In this document: positions 17,822 through 25,729 of the stretch, piece after piece
Numbering within the stretch: the first letter of the stretch is position 1
Layout: the number at the start of each line of letters is the position of its first letter
NCBI RefSeq assembly: GCF_002019705.1
Contig: NZ_KV917377.1
Coordinates: 3,631,649 to 3,695,648 of the forward strand
DNA length: 64,000 nucleotides
Reading direction: 5' to 3'
Source: Shouchella patagoniensis
Lineage (GTDB): Bacteria > Bacillota > Bacilli > Bacillales > Bacillaceae_D
Made by a program: the position numbers and the translations under genes
The notes under the pieces: generated by a model
Databases searched by the model: none
The model's input: the letters and a program-made list of their open reading frames with translations, nothing else
What the model was told of the DNA's origin: nothing

Positions 17822-18224
17822 CCGTGTTCTTTTCGTTTTAATCACTTAATGATTTTGTCTATAGAATGTTACCTATATAAAAAAAGAGATTGGGAAATTG
17901 GAGCATTGTTTTTCTTGAATATGAGAGTTTTGACTTGTTTTCTTGAAAGGGAATGGGTTTTAAGGCATATTTAGTTGGGAAACAGTAAATGTTCAACGAC
18001 CAGACTTCAGTACTAGGGGAGAATGAATCGGTTTCATTTAGCTGTTATCATTTGAAATATATCCATCAAAAAGCATAGGTTTTGCTATTATTCTTGGTTA
18101 TTTTACGGAAAATGACAGGATTCTATTAATTTAGTGGTGACTTGCTTCAAGTACCTTGTTCCACTCGTTTCTTTCTCTTAGACTAGTTTTAATTAGAGGC
18201 TAATCGTGAGAAGGAGTCGAGCGT
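17822..18224. other. intergenic region without recognisable gene
   Basis: About 400 AT-rich bases separate the DUF3006 gene from the amidase. All frames are broken by stops, and I found no convincing hairpin, riboswitch, tRNA or repeat. The amidase promoter must lie near the right end, but no clear -35/-10 pair stands out. Confidence 0.5.
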
Positions 18225-18851
18225 ATGTACATAAAAAAAAGAGTAGCAATATGTGGGATAGCTTTAATAGCTACTTTAAGTAGTTGGTCTCTATCAAATT
18301 CGATTGCTAAAGCAGATGTATCTGGAAAGACGATCGTGATCGATCCAGGGCATGGTGGCAATGATCCTGGGGCTGTAGCAAACGGTTTGGAAGAAAAAGA
18401 AGTTGTCCTAGATGTTGCGGTGCAAACTAAGCAAATGCTAGAAGCAGCTGGGGCAGAAGTGTTAATGAGTAGACAAGCAGATACGTATATTGGTTTAAAT
18501 GAGCGGGCTCAAATGGCAAACGCTAATCAAGCGGATACGTTTGTTAGCATTCATGCAAATGCGTGGGAACAACCAAGTGCAAATGGCACAGAAACGTATC
18601 ATTTCCCATCGAGTGTACAAGGAAGAGCGCTTGCAGAGTCACTTCAAAATGAGTTAGTTGTTGAATTGGGTCGAACGGACCGAGGCGTCAAATCAGCTAA
18701 TTTTAATGTGTTAAAACAAACAGTAATGCCAGCAGCTCTAGTGGAATTAGCATTTGTGACAAATGTTGAGGAAGCAGAGCTAATGAAGACGGCAGCTTTC
18801 AGGGAGCAAGCAGCAGAAGCGATTTATCAAGGTTTAATGAGCTATCATTAA
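18225..18851 (+). CDS. secreted N-acetylmuramoyl-L-alanine amidase (Amidase_3)
   Basis: A 208-residue exported enzyme. A signal peptide occupies about residues 1-31 with cleavage after AKA. The remaining domain is a zinc amidase with DPGHGG (zinc His), LEEKEVVLD (zinc Glu), SIHANA (zinc His) and the catalytic Glu in VELAFVTN. It cleaves the bond between MurNAc and L-Ala in peptidoglycan. There is no SPOR or SH3 cell-wall binding repeat, so it is a single catalytic module, similar in size to CwlC/CwlD-type enzymes. A role in sporulation or mother-cell lysis is possible but not shown. It is monocistronic, with a strong terminator right after the stop. Confidence 0.9.
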   Translation: MYIKKRVAICGIALIATLSSWSLSNSIAKADVSGKTIVIDPGHGGNDPGAVANGLEEKEVVLDVAVQTKQMLEAAGAEVLMSRQADTYIGLNERAQMANANQADTFVSIHANAWEQPSANGTETYHFPSSVQGRALAESLQNELVVELGRTDRGVKSANFNVLKQTVMPAALVELAFVTNVEEAELMKTAAFREQAAEAIYQGLMSYH

Positions 18852-18860
18852 TCACGAAGG

Positions 18861-18896
18861 GAGGAAGCAGTTAGCTATGCTTCCTCTTCTTTTTTA
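18861..18896 (+). terminator. rho-independent terminator after the amidase
   Basis: GAGGAAGCA (18861-18869) pairs perfectly with TGCTTCCTC (18878-18886), followed by TTCTTTTTTA. It also sits at the 3' end of the convergent membrane-protein gene. Confidence 0.85.
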
Positions 18897-19607
18897 CCAA
18901 TTAAATATAGCTTTAAGTGTAACCAATGTGATTGCATATAAAATGGAAGAAAGCAAGAATGTAGGTAAGTGTGCATACTTTTCTTCTGGCAACTCTTTGC
19001 TAATCACGTTAAAAATCATTGCACCAGAACTAAATGCAATCATTGAGTCAACAAATAGACCTGAAGATGGTCCAAAAAATCCGGCAATTGAACCAATTAA
19101 AGTGGCTGAAGCCAGTACCCAACGCCCTAAACGGTGATGGAGAGCCTGACTATCAATACCTAAGTGATAAGAGATTCCAATAAAGTGAAGTCCGATTGCT
19201 AATCCATAAAATAAAGCTTCTATTGTTTTTACATCAGATGAGAAGACAATATAAGAGATCATGAATGCATAAAAAGCAAAGAAGCCAACTTGAACTAAAT
19301 AAATGGTTTCTGGCGTCATTTTCTTAGCGCGTTTTGTTTTGGCGAATTTATAAACAGTGTAATAAACAAGCAAACCAATTAAGCCTAAAAAATAAAGCTC
19401 TGAATCAAGTGCAAGGTTTCCTCCAAGTTTATCTTGTTCTTCGTGCATCGTAGGCAAAAGATAGACAAAAACATAGGAAATGGCGACCCCGCCTGATAAA
19501 GAAAGCAATTTCTTCTCACCAATTGGTGTATTTATTACGATTTTTAAGGCATATAGCTGAATAGTAATGAGAGTTATGCCAATAATGAATGATTCTATTG
19601 TCATCAA
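18894..19607 (-). CDS. polytopic membrane protein, distantly ZIP-like
   Basis: A 237-residue protein with about seven or eight hydrophobic helices. Helices near the middle and end contain GLAIGLHFIGISYHLG and DSMIAFSSGAMIFNVISKELPEE. The paired His in a membrane helix and the GA-x-I-x-N motif recall ZIP-type metal transporters, but the similarity is weak and I would not assign a substrate. The start at 19607 is supported by an AGGAGG on the minus strand just upstream. It is convergent with the amidase and divergent from the DUF421 gene, so it is expressed alone. Confidence 0.65.
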   Translation of the reverse strand: MMTIESFIIGITLITIQLYALKIVINTPIGEKKLLSLSGGVAISYVFVYLLPTMHEEQDKLGGNLALDSELYFLGLIGLLVYYTVYKFAKTKRAKKMTPETIYLVQVGFFAFYAFMISYIVFSSDVKTIEALFYGLAIGLHFIGISYHLGIDSQALHHRLGRWVLASATLIGSIAGFFGPSSGLFVDSMIAFSSGAMIFNVISKELPEEKYAHLPTFLLSSILYAITLVTLKAIFNW

Positions 19608-19808
19608 GTGTCCTCCTACAGTACGTAAAACGTGATGTTGTTATATACCCGGAGCAAGACAAAGAGCAACATGAAAGTTTTGTTAAGGAAGTGTGTAAAA
19701 GTAAGACTCATTTTTAATGGGGAATTGGTTGATATAAATGGATTTTCTTGTTTTAAATGGCTTCCTTTTGACCAAGCTAAATGAGAGAACGTAATTAGGA
19801 GGATACTC

Positions 19809-20486
19809 TTGGCTAACTTACTCCAAACAACAGTTGAGTTAACAATAGGACTTTTTGCATTGCTTATACTCACTAAGGTAATGGGTAAAACATCATTTGC
19901 ACAAATCACACCATTTGATTTTATTTCTGCCTTAATTTTAGGTGAGCTTGTAGGAAACGCGATTTATGATAATGAAACTCGAATTGGGACTATTCTATTT
20001 TCCATATGTATTTGGGGGCTGCTCCTTTATATTATCGAATGGTCAACACAGAAATTCCGTAAAACGAGGAAATTCTTTGAAGGAAATCCATCAATTATTA
20101 TCCAAAATGGGCATCTTAATCGTAAGGAAATGAAACGGAATAAACTTGATATGAACCAATTACAACATTTATTAAGGCAGAAAGATGCGTTTTCTGTACG
20201 GGAAGTCGCCTTTGCGATTCTAGAAACGGATGGAACAGTAAGCGTAATGAAAAAGCAAAAATATGATAAACCAACTTATGAAGATATGAAGATTAAAGAT
20301 AAACCTGTTTATTTACCAGTAACGTTTATAAATGACGGCATCGTTGATTGGGAAAACGTAAAAAAAGCAGGACTTGATGAGCAGTGGATGAAAAAGCAGC
20401 TAATTGAGCACCGAATTGATCATTATCGTGAAATCTTTTACTTAGAGTGGAAGTATGATGAAGGTGTGTATATTGAGAAAATGTGA
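19809..20486 (+). CDS. DUF421/YetF-family membrane protein
   Basis: A 225-residue protein. Three N-terminal membrane helices (about 5-25, 35-55, 60-80) carry LTKVMGKTSFAQITPFDF, a hallmark of the DUF421 family; the rest is a cytoplasmic domain with FFEGNPSIIIQNG, REVAFAILETDG and VTFINDG. Relatives in Bacillus (YdfS, YetF, YrbG) are of uncertain function and some affect spore germination or envelope properties. It starts with TTG 19809, five bases behind AGGAGGA, and the terminator overlaps its stop codon. It is monocistronic. Confidence 0.85.
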   Translation: MANLLQTTVELTIGLFALLILTKVMGKTSFAQITPFDFISALILGELVGNAIYDNETRIGTILFSICIWGLLLYIIEWSTQKFRKTRKFFEGNPSIIIQNGHLNRKEMKRNKLDMNQLQHLLRQKDAFSVREVAFAILETDGTVSVMKKQKYDKPTYEDMKIKDKPVYLPVTFINDGIVDWENVKKAGLDEQWMKKQLIEHRIDHYREIFYLEWKYDEGVYIEKM

Positions 20487-20514
20487 GGAGAACAATTACT
20501 CCTCACATTTTTTT
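20482..20514 (+). terminator. rho-independent terminator overlapping the DUF421 stop
   Basis: TGTGAGGAG (20482-20490) pairs with CTCCTCACA (20499-20507), followed by a seven-T run. The left arm includes the stop codon. The hairpin also lies at the end of the opposing metallophosphatase remnant. Confidence 0.88.
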
Positions 20515-21464
20515 ATGTGTTTCTTTTGGAATCCAGCCAAATTCTCCATTTTGTTTTACTAAATCATATCCGTTACAACTCGAATCCATCATATAAACAA
20601 ATTCACCTTCGACAACATCAAGCAAGGTTGTACTAACATCATTAACACAATAAGTACGTCCATTTTCTTGGCATATGTATTCATTCTTTACCCATTGAAT
20701 TGTTCCTAGACCTATGTTTTTACAACGTGTAAAGTAGGTAGATCGCTCATGTATTTCTAGTGCATAATGAGGCCATACAATCATGCCGAGTCGTTGTCCC
20801 CCACTAAGAAATGGTTTTGTAATTAGTCTTTTTTCTGATAAGCAATCAACATAAGAAGTCGTATAAGTATCTGTTTCAATCGTAAGTGCATTTAATTGAC
20901 CACTCTGTTTTAATTGATTGCCACCATCAATGCAAATAATCCGCTTGTCTGTATCAATAATTGGGTTATTATGACTTTGGGTTGTATGCGTGTAGTTGCT
21001 GATGGGCCAATGTCCAACAATCACAATCTTGTCTGCTTGGTGTTTTTTTTCATAAAAAGATGAAATGGATATAGCATCACTGACACTAGTCTCACGCCAG
21101 TTTAGTTGATCGGTAAGCCCTGCATGAACAATAATATGCTCCTCTGTTTCGTATGCGTGGGGGAGAGAAGATAACCAGTTGAGTTCGTCACTGTAGTGAG
21201 TAAATAGAAAGTGGAGAGTTCATCAATCGAAGGGAAATAATTAAGGCTGACACCTTGTTCTCGAAGCATTTCATTAAAAATTGAATTTGGTTGTTTTTCT
21301 AAGTAAGGGATGAGATTCCATAGATCACCGTTTATAAAGAGGAAATCGTTTTTCCGATAATCAATTTCTCGTAACAAGCGTTTAAATTGATTTAATTCAC
21401 CATGGATATCAGAAATGACATGGGTACGTTGACCGTTAATTGGAATAAACATAGTAGTAAGCAT
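20503..21464 (-). pseudogene. metallophosphoesterase (Ser/Thr phosphatase-like), frameshifted
   Basis: The upstream part on the minus strand reads THVISDIHGELNQFKRLL and NDFLFINGDL, the DxH and GD metal motifs of calcineurin-like phosphatases. Around 21205-21217 the frame shifts by one base; the continuation is THYSDELNW, EEHIIVHAGL, KIVIVGHWPISN, and IICIDGG, exactly the remaining metal-ligand order. The usual GNH(E/D)/GDxxDRG segment after GDL is altered (GDLWNLIP), suggesting further damage. ATG 21464 is the likely original start because ATG 21470 abuts the AAAGGAG. Two open frames remain (21470-21102 and 21024-20503). It is either a pseudogene or a sequencing error plus divergence. Confidence 0.75.
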
Positions 21465-21556
21465 TCGCATCTCCTTTCCTAATAAGGTTAGATTATTGTA
21501 ATTATTCGTTTTTAACTATAGCATAGGTTTAAGATGGCTGGTTACAAAAGACAAGA

Positions 21557-21587
21557 GGCACCTAGCAAGGTTCGCTCGCTAGGTGCC
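21557..21587 (-). terminator. strong hairpin, likely terminator of the YjcZ-type gene
   Basis: GGCACCTAGC (21557-21566) is perfectly complementary to GCTAGGTGCC (21578-21587) with an 11-base loop. Read on the minus strand it follows the small YjcZ-like gene and precedes TCTTGTCTTTTG, an imperfect T-rich tail. Confidence 0.65.
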
Positions 21588-21622
21588 ACAGTTTGTTTTA
21601 ATAATGAACGAAAAAGATTTTT

Positions 21623-21745
21623 TTAGTAACCGTAACCGCCACCTACATAAGAAGCTCCGATGATGATAAGCAAAATGAATAGAACAACAACTAATGCAAA
21701 TCCACCGCCAGCTCCATAACCGCCTGCTCCACCTGCGTAAGACAT
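21623..21745 (-). CDS. YjcZ-family sporulation peptide, 40 residues
   Basis: A 40-residue peptide starting MSYAGG, with a Gly/Tyr-rich N-terminus, one hydrophobic helix ([18 protein letters not shown]) and a Gly/Tyr C-terminus (GGGYGY). This matches the YjcZ/SscA-type family of very small Bacillus proteins made in sporulation and associated with the coat or membrane. The start ATG 21745 has AGGAAGGGGG about ten bases upstream on the minus strand. It is too short for usual gene finders. It stands alone between two decayed genes. Function beyond coat assembly or germination effects in relatives is unknown. Confidence 0.85.
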   Translation of the reverse strand: MSYAGGAGGYGAGGGFALVVVLFILLIIIGASYVGGGYGY

Positions 21746-21915
21746 TTGGCATGCCCCCTTCCTGCGTTTCTCCATAACAAGGTATGCAGCTACCTAGAAA
21801 AAGGTTTGTATTTTTTTCGAGAAATTAAAGTTGAGGATGTTTCATTTCTAATCAACATAGCTACAGCCTGATTAGAAATGGTAAAATGAAGAGTGTTTCT
21901 GAAAGGGGACGAAAG

Positions 21916-22326
21916 GTGACTTTGTTCTTTTTTATCTGCATTGTACTAGCAGCATCTATTTTGCAAACTAGTACAGGGTTTGGATTCTCAATTATTGCCA
22001 CACCTTTATTATTATTACTATTTGCACCGGAAACAGCTATCCAATTAAATTTGGTCTTATCCATTATGATATCACTTGCCTTGGTTTTTAAACTGTTTGC
22101 TGATATCAATCTTACTATTGTAAAACGATTAGTTTTAGGAAGTCTAATGGGCGCACCGATTGGGGTTGCGTTTTTAACATTGGTTGCTGCTGATGTACTA
22201 AAAATCGTAGTTGGTCTATTATTAATTGGTGTTACCGGTGTCCTTATCAAGCAACTAACATTAAGGCAATCGTCAAAGCGAGATGGGGTTGTTGGTTTTT
22301 CTCGATTATGTATATTCTTTCTTTAA
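21916..22326 (+). pseudogene. TauE/SafE-type (TSUP) permease, truncated to its N-terminal half
   Basis: The visible 136 residues hold the N-terminal repeat of a sulfite/organosulfonate exporter-type permease: ILQTSTGFGFSIIATPLLLLL, then four hydrophobic helices and KRLVLGSLMGAPIGV. Full-length members have about 250 residues and a second repeat with GGP, which is missing here. The frame ends in a divergent tail (GFSRLCIFFL) that overlaps the 3' end of the opposite acetyltransferase. GTG 21916 with AAAGGGG upstream is the likely start. The loss of the second half makes a working transporter unlikely. Confidence 0.7.
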
Positions 22327-22833
22327 TAATCCCATTTGAACGATATCTTGCCATTTGCCTTGCCTGTATAATGCTTCTCTACTCGATCCTTCATGCTTAA
22401 AACCTAGCTTTTCGTAAAGCCGAATGGCTTTATGATTAGCGGAAAATACTCTTAGAAAAACACGATGTAAATTTAATTCTAAAAAAGCATAGTTAAGAAG
22501 TAATGTGAATGCTTCTGTCCCGTATCCTTTACCCCAACTGTTCTTATCGCCAATATCAATGATACATTCCGCGTTACGGTTTTTCATATCGATATGAATA
22601 AGTGATGTAAGACCAATCGGTTGATTGGTCTCTTTTTCTTCAATGATATAGCTTTTTGACGTTTCGGTACTAAGAATAACTGATTCAACAAACAGTTTAG
22701 TTTCTTCGTATGTATACAGGTCAAGAGCAGGGCTCGTTGAATACATGACATCAATGTCATTACGCCATGTATGGTAGACTCGAATATCTTCATCACTCAT
22801 CTTGCGCAAGCGTAATCTGTCAGAAACAAACAT
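22306..22833 (-). CDS. GNAT acetyltransferase, RimJ/RimL-like
   Basis: A 175-residue GNAT protein. The acetyl-CoA-binding segment is IGDKNSWGKGYGTEAFTLLLNYAF (about 95-118; RxxGxG-like), followed by LHRVFLRVFSANHKAIRLYEKLGFKHEG, typical of the RimJ/RimL branch that acetylates N-termini or small amines. The start is supported by AGGAGG seven bases upstream on the minus strand. Its last bases overlap the truncated TSUP gene on the other strand, so the break in the TSUP gene may have arisen at this junction. Substrate unknown. Confidence 0.85.
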   Translation of the reverse strand: MFVSDRLRLRKMSDEDIRVYHTWRNDIDVMYSTSPALDLYTYEETKLFVESVILSTETSKSYIIEEKETNQPIGLTSLIHIDMKNRNAECIIDIGDKNSWGKGYGTEAFTLLLNYAFLELNLHRVFLRVFSANHKAIRLYEKLGFKHEGSSREALYRQGKWQDIVQMGLLKKEYT

Positions 22834-23008
22834 AGAGAACCTCCTAAGGAATAAATGATTAGTGATAGTTTACCATATTCAAAAAGTATAATTGGTAAGA
22901 AGCAAAATGATTTGCTGTAACACGTTTAAAGTTGGAACCTCCCATATTCTATAAAAGAATAAACCTGCATGCCGTTTTTAAAACATGACGGTTTTTTGTT
23001 ATGAAAAC

Positions 23009-23053
23009 TTGTGTTTGAACACTAAATATTGTAATATGAGCATATAATCATAT
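23009..23053 (+). promoter_or_regulatory. czrA promoter with ArsR/SmtB-type operator
   Basis: TTGTGT (23009) and TAATAT (23032) are 17 bases apart. ATATGA (23034-23039) and TCATAT (23048-23053) form an inverted repeat with an eight-base centre, overlapping the -10. This arrangement resembles CzrA/SmtB operators and suggests autoregulation by the next gene. Confidence 0.6.
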
Positions 23054-23070
23054 ATAAGGGGAGTGCTGCC

Positions 23071-23376
23071 ATGATGGAGAACTATTTTGATCTTGATGAA
23101 GAGACGTTGTTTATTGTATCGCAAACATTTAAAGCGCTAAGTGATCCAACGCGGATTCGAATTCTTCACTTATTAGCAGAGAAAGAGTGCGCGGTTGGCG
23201 AAATTGTTGATGAGTTATCGCTTGGGCAATCAACGGTGTCCCACCAGCTACGATTCTTAAAAAATTTAAGACTTGTAAAATCACGTAGAGTTGGTACATC
23301 GATGTATTATTCTCCGGAAGATGAACATGTGATGGCTCTTTTGGAAACAACAATTAAACATGCGAAGCACGATTAG
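23071..23376 (+). CDS. czrA: ArsR-family zinc/cobalt-sensing repressor (CzrA-like)
   Basis: A 101-residue winged-helix repressor. The recognition helix region is [14 protein letters not shown]. The C-terminal helix carries Asp84, His86, His97 and His100, the four ligands of the alpha5 metal site of CzrA-type sensors, so Zn(II)/Co(II) is the expected signal. It lies 11 bases before the CDF exporter gene, behind an operator-like palindrome. In related bacteria CzrA represses czcD and is released by zinc. The two ATG codons at 23071 and 23074 are both usable, with AAGGGGAG upstream. Confidence 0.92.
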   Translation: MMENYFDLDEETLFIVSQTFKALSDPTRIRILHLLAEKECAVGEIVDELSLGQSTVSHQLRFLKNLRLVKSRRVGTSMYYSPEDEHVMALLETTIKHAKHD

Positions 23377-23387
23377 GAGGGAGTATT

Positions 23388-24313
23388 ATGGGAAAATTAC
23401 ATGATGATCACGATCATCATCATGGTCCCGGTCACAGTCATATACACACGAATAATAAAAAAGTGTTATTGATTTCGTTTCTTTTAATCACAGTCTTTAT
23501 GCTAGTTGAGTTTGTTGGTGGATTATTGACGCAAAGTCTGGCATTGCTTGCTGATGCAGGTCACATGTTAAGTGATGCAATTGCGCTTGGACTTGCTTTA
23601 TTCGCATTTAAATTTGGTGAGAGAGCGGCGAGTTCCTCGAAGACATTTGGCTACAAACGGTTTGAAATATTAGCCGCTTTCTTAAATGGATTAACCTTAA
23701 TTGGTATATCGCTTTTTATTATTTGGGAAGCAATTAATCGGCTAGCCAATCCACCCGAAGTTGCAAGTATTGGTATGCTAACAATCGCAACAGTGGGGTT
23801 ACTTGTTAATATGTTCGTTGCTTGGATCTTAATGAGAGGTTCTGATGTGAAAGGAAACTTGAATATGCGAGGTGCCTTTCTCCACGTGTTAGGTGATTTG
23901 CTTGGTCAGTTGGTGCCATTGTCGCAGGTTTGCTCATTTTCTTCTTTGGTTGGGCGATTGCCGATCCAATAGCAAGCATGCTCGTGGCTATTTTAATCCT
24001 TGTGAGTGGTTACAGAGTAACAAAAGACTCGGTTCATGTATTAATGGAAGGGAACCCTGAAACAATTCAAGTGAATGAAGTAAGGAGGAAGTTTCAAGAA
24101 TTACCGGGAGTGCTTCAAATTCATGACCTTCACTTGTGGTCAATTACATCTGACTTTCCAGCATTATCAGCGCATTTGGTTGTATCTGAAGAAACCAAAC
24201 GTGATCAGTTGTTAAAAGAAGCAAAGGATTTATTAGAAAAAACCTTTCATATTGAACACTCTACGCTACAACTTGAAGGTGAAACGGTGCAATGCAGAAA
24301 TGGCTGTAATTAA
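23388..24313 (+). pseudogene. czcD: CzcD-type CDF zinc/cadmium exporter with a one-base frameshift
   Basis: The first frame (23388-23972) has the His-rich N-terminus (DDHDHHHGPGHSHIH), LADAGHMLSDA with the transport-site His and Asp, and four helices. It breaks at about 23906, where one T seems missing after CTTGG(T). The second frame then continues with LIFFFGWAIADPIASMLVA, the second transport site region, and the cytoplasmic C-terminal domain to CRNGCN at 24313. Restoring one base gives a normal protein of about 308 residues. The repressor gene upstream is intact. Either the exporter is newly inactivated or the base is a sequencing error. Confidence 0.85.
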
Positions 24314-24328
24314 AAAAAGGAAACAAAC

Positions 24329-24372
24329 GAACAGTGGGGAGCGATTAATAAATCGGGTCCTGCTGTTTATTA
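24329..24372 (+). terminator. probable terminator after czcD
   Basis: An interrupted hairpin: AACAG (24330-24334) with CTGTT (24363-24367), GGGA with TCC(T), and CGATT with AATCG around an AAT-type loop. A moderately T-rich tail (TATTATT) follows. Termination strength is uncertain. Confidence 0.5.
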
Positions 24373-24593
24373 TTCGAGTGGCTCTGACTTGAGATTATGA
24401 TTAGCATTCTTATTTTTATCGGATTGTTTACAGAAGAACATGGATAAAAGAGAAATGGATGCACATCCTAAAATGTGAATTTACAAAAATGGCGGACAAA
24501 TTGATTATTTCTACTCTTTTTTGTTCGGATATAGAGGATGAGATGTGCAAATAAAAGAGTATATGTGGTAAAATAAACACGAAAACGTAAAGA

Positions 24594-24664
24594 ACCTATG
24601 TGACTGGCGCAAAATGTGGATAACCACGAGGGAGCATAGGAACAAATGCCGTGCGCCTGGGCAG
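24594..24664 (+). promoter_or_regulatory. ZTP (pfl) riboswitch aptamer
   Basis: The conserved core strings GTGACTGGCG (24600-24609) and GCGCCTGGGCA (24653-24663) are those of the ZTP/ZMP-sensing pfl RNA. The outer stem CCTATG (24595-24600) pairs with CATAGG (24635-24640), and an inner GTGG/CCAC hairpin (24616-24619, 24623-24626) lies between them, followed by GAGGGAGC. Such RNAs sense AICAR phosphates that accumulate when 10-formyl-THF is short, and turn on folate and purine genes. The next gene is folD, the expected target. Confidence 0.85.
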
Positions 24665-24665
24665 A

Positions 24666-24697
24666 GGGAAGATGGCTTATGTGACGTCTTGCCTTTT
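24666..24697 (+). terminator. riboswitch expression-platform terminator
   Basis: GGGAAGA (24666-24672) pairs with TCTTGCC (24687-24693) with one mismatch, followed by TTTT. The left side begins immediately after the aptamer's conserved GGGCA, so ligand binding could compete with this hairpin. Confidence 0.55.
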
Positions 24698-24726
24698 AAA
24701 CGTTCAAATAAGAGAGGGTGGTTTGA

Positions 24727-25569
24727 ATGAAGGAGCCCATGATTTTAGACGGACAGGAAGTATCAAAAAGCATAAAAGAACAATTAGCTCTACAAGTTGA
24801 GACGTTAAAAGAAAAAGGCGTAACTCCGTGTCTGGCGACAATTCTTGTTGGTGAAGATCCTGCATCGGCTACGTATGTACGCATGAAAGGAAACGCTTGT
24901 AGACGACTCGGTATTGAGTCGAAGAAAATTGAATTGCCGATAGATACGACAACTGAGCAGTTGCTAAAAACGATTCGCGAGCTAAATGAAGATAAAGCAA
25001 TACATGGTATATTGCTGCAGCATCCTGTACCAGAACAAATTGATGAACGTGCAGCATTTGATGAAATTGCAATCGAGAAAGACGTAGACGGTGTGACAAC
25101 ACTCGGCTTTGCTCAGAATGCGTTTGGATTCGCTAACTATCCATCGTGTACACCAGCGGCAATCATGGCTATATTAGATCATTATGATCTTCCGATTGAA
25201 GGAAAGCATGCAGTTGTAGTTGGACGAAGCCCTATCCTTGGAAAACCTGTTTCACAAATGTTATTAAACAGAAATGCTACAGTCACAACATGCCATTCGC
25301 GTACTTCAAATCTTAGTGAGCATGTAAAGCAGGCAGATATTGTTGTTGCTGCTGTTGGAAAACCTGAATTTATCCAAGGTGATTGGATTAAAGCAGGGGC
25401 TGTCGTACTTGACGCTGGTTATAATAAAGGGAATATTGGTGACTGTGAGTATAATGGGTGTGCCGAACGTGCGTCTGCCATTACTCCAGTTCCAGGCGGG
25501 GTTGGTCCAGTTACCATTTCAATGTTGTTAAAACATACGGTTGAATCAGCAGAACGTTCTGCGCAATAA
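24727..25569 (+). CDS. folD: bifunctional methylene-THF dehydrogenase / methenyl-THF cyclohydrolase
   Basis: A 280-residue FolD. Visible are the catalytic region YVRMKGNACRRLGI (Tyr and Lys of the active site), GILLQHPVPE, the DKDVDG-like EKDVDGVT, the NADP-binding VVGRSPILGKPVSQML, and PVPGGVGPVTISMLL. It interconverts 5,10-methylene-THF and 10-formyl-THF for purine synthesis. It is controlled by an upstream ZTP riboswitch and ends in a strong terminator, so it is a single-gene unit. The usual Bacillus folD sits in an exo-purine-synthesis context without this RNA, so this may be a second copy; the window cannot show that. Confidence 0.93.
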   Translation: MKEPMILDGQEVSKSIKEQLALQVETLKEKGVTPCLATILVGEDPASATYVRMKGNACRRLGIESKKIELPIDTTTEQLLKTIRELNEDKAIHGILLQHPVPEQIDERAAFDEIAIEKDVDGVTTLGFAQNAFGFANYPSCTPAAIMAILDHYDLPIEGKHAVVVGRSPILGKPVSQMLLNRNATVTTCHSRTSNLSEHVKQADIVVAAVGKPEFIQGDWIKAGAVVLDAGYNKGNIGDCEYNGCAERASAITPVPGGVGPVTISMLLKHTVESAERSAQ

Positions 25570-25581
25570 GGAATAAAACGT

Positions 25582-25613
25582 TCCATCTATCCACGGATAG
25601 ATGGATTTTTTTT
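25582..25613 (+). terminator. rho-independent terminator of folD
   Basis: TCCATCTATCC (25582-25592) pairs with GGATAGATGGA (25595-25605) with a very short loop, followed by eight or nine T residues. Confidence 0.9.
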
Positions 25614-25729
25614 AATGGCAGGAAATGAAACAAACGTAACGTATTACTTAACAGTAAGCATTTAGTAAAAGATTGGGGAGTTTAATTTTCTTTTAGTCAC
25701 AGCTAAGCATGATAAGGAGTGAGAAAACA

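Noticed and set aside
22920-23000. Weak hairpin GCCGTTTTTAAAACATGACGGTTTTTT before czrA
   Set aside because: Only about four base pairs form; it may be a leftover terminator, but the evidence is too thin to list.
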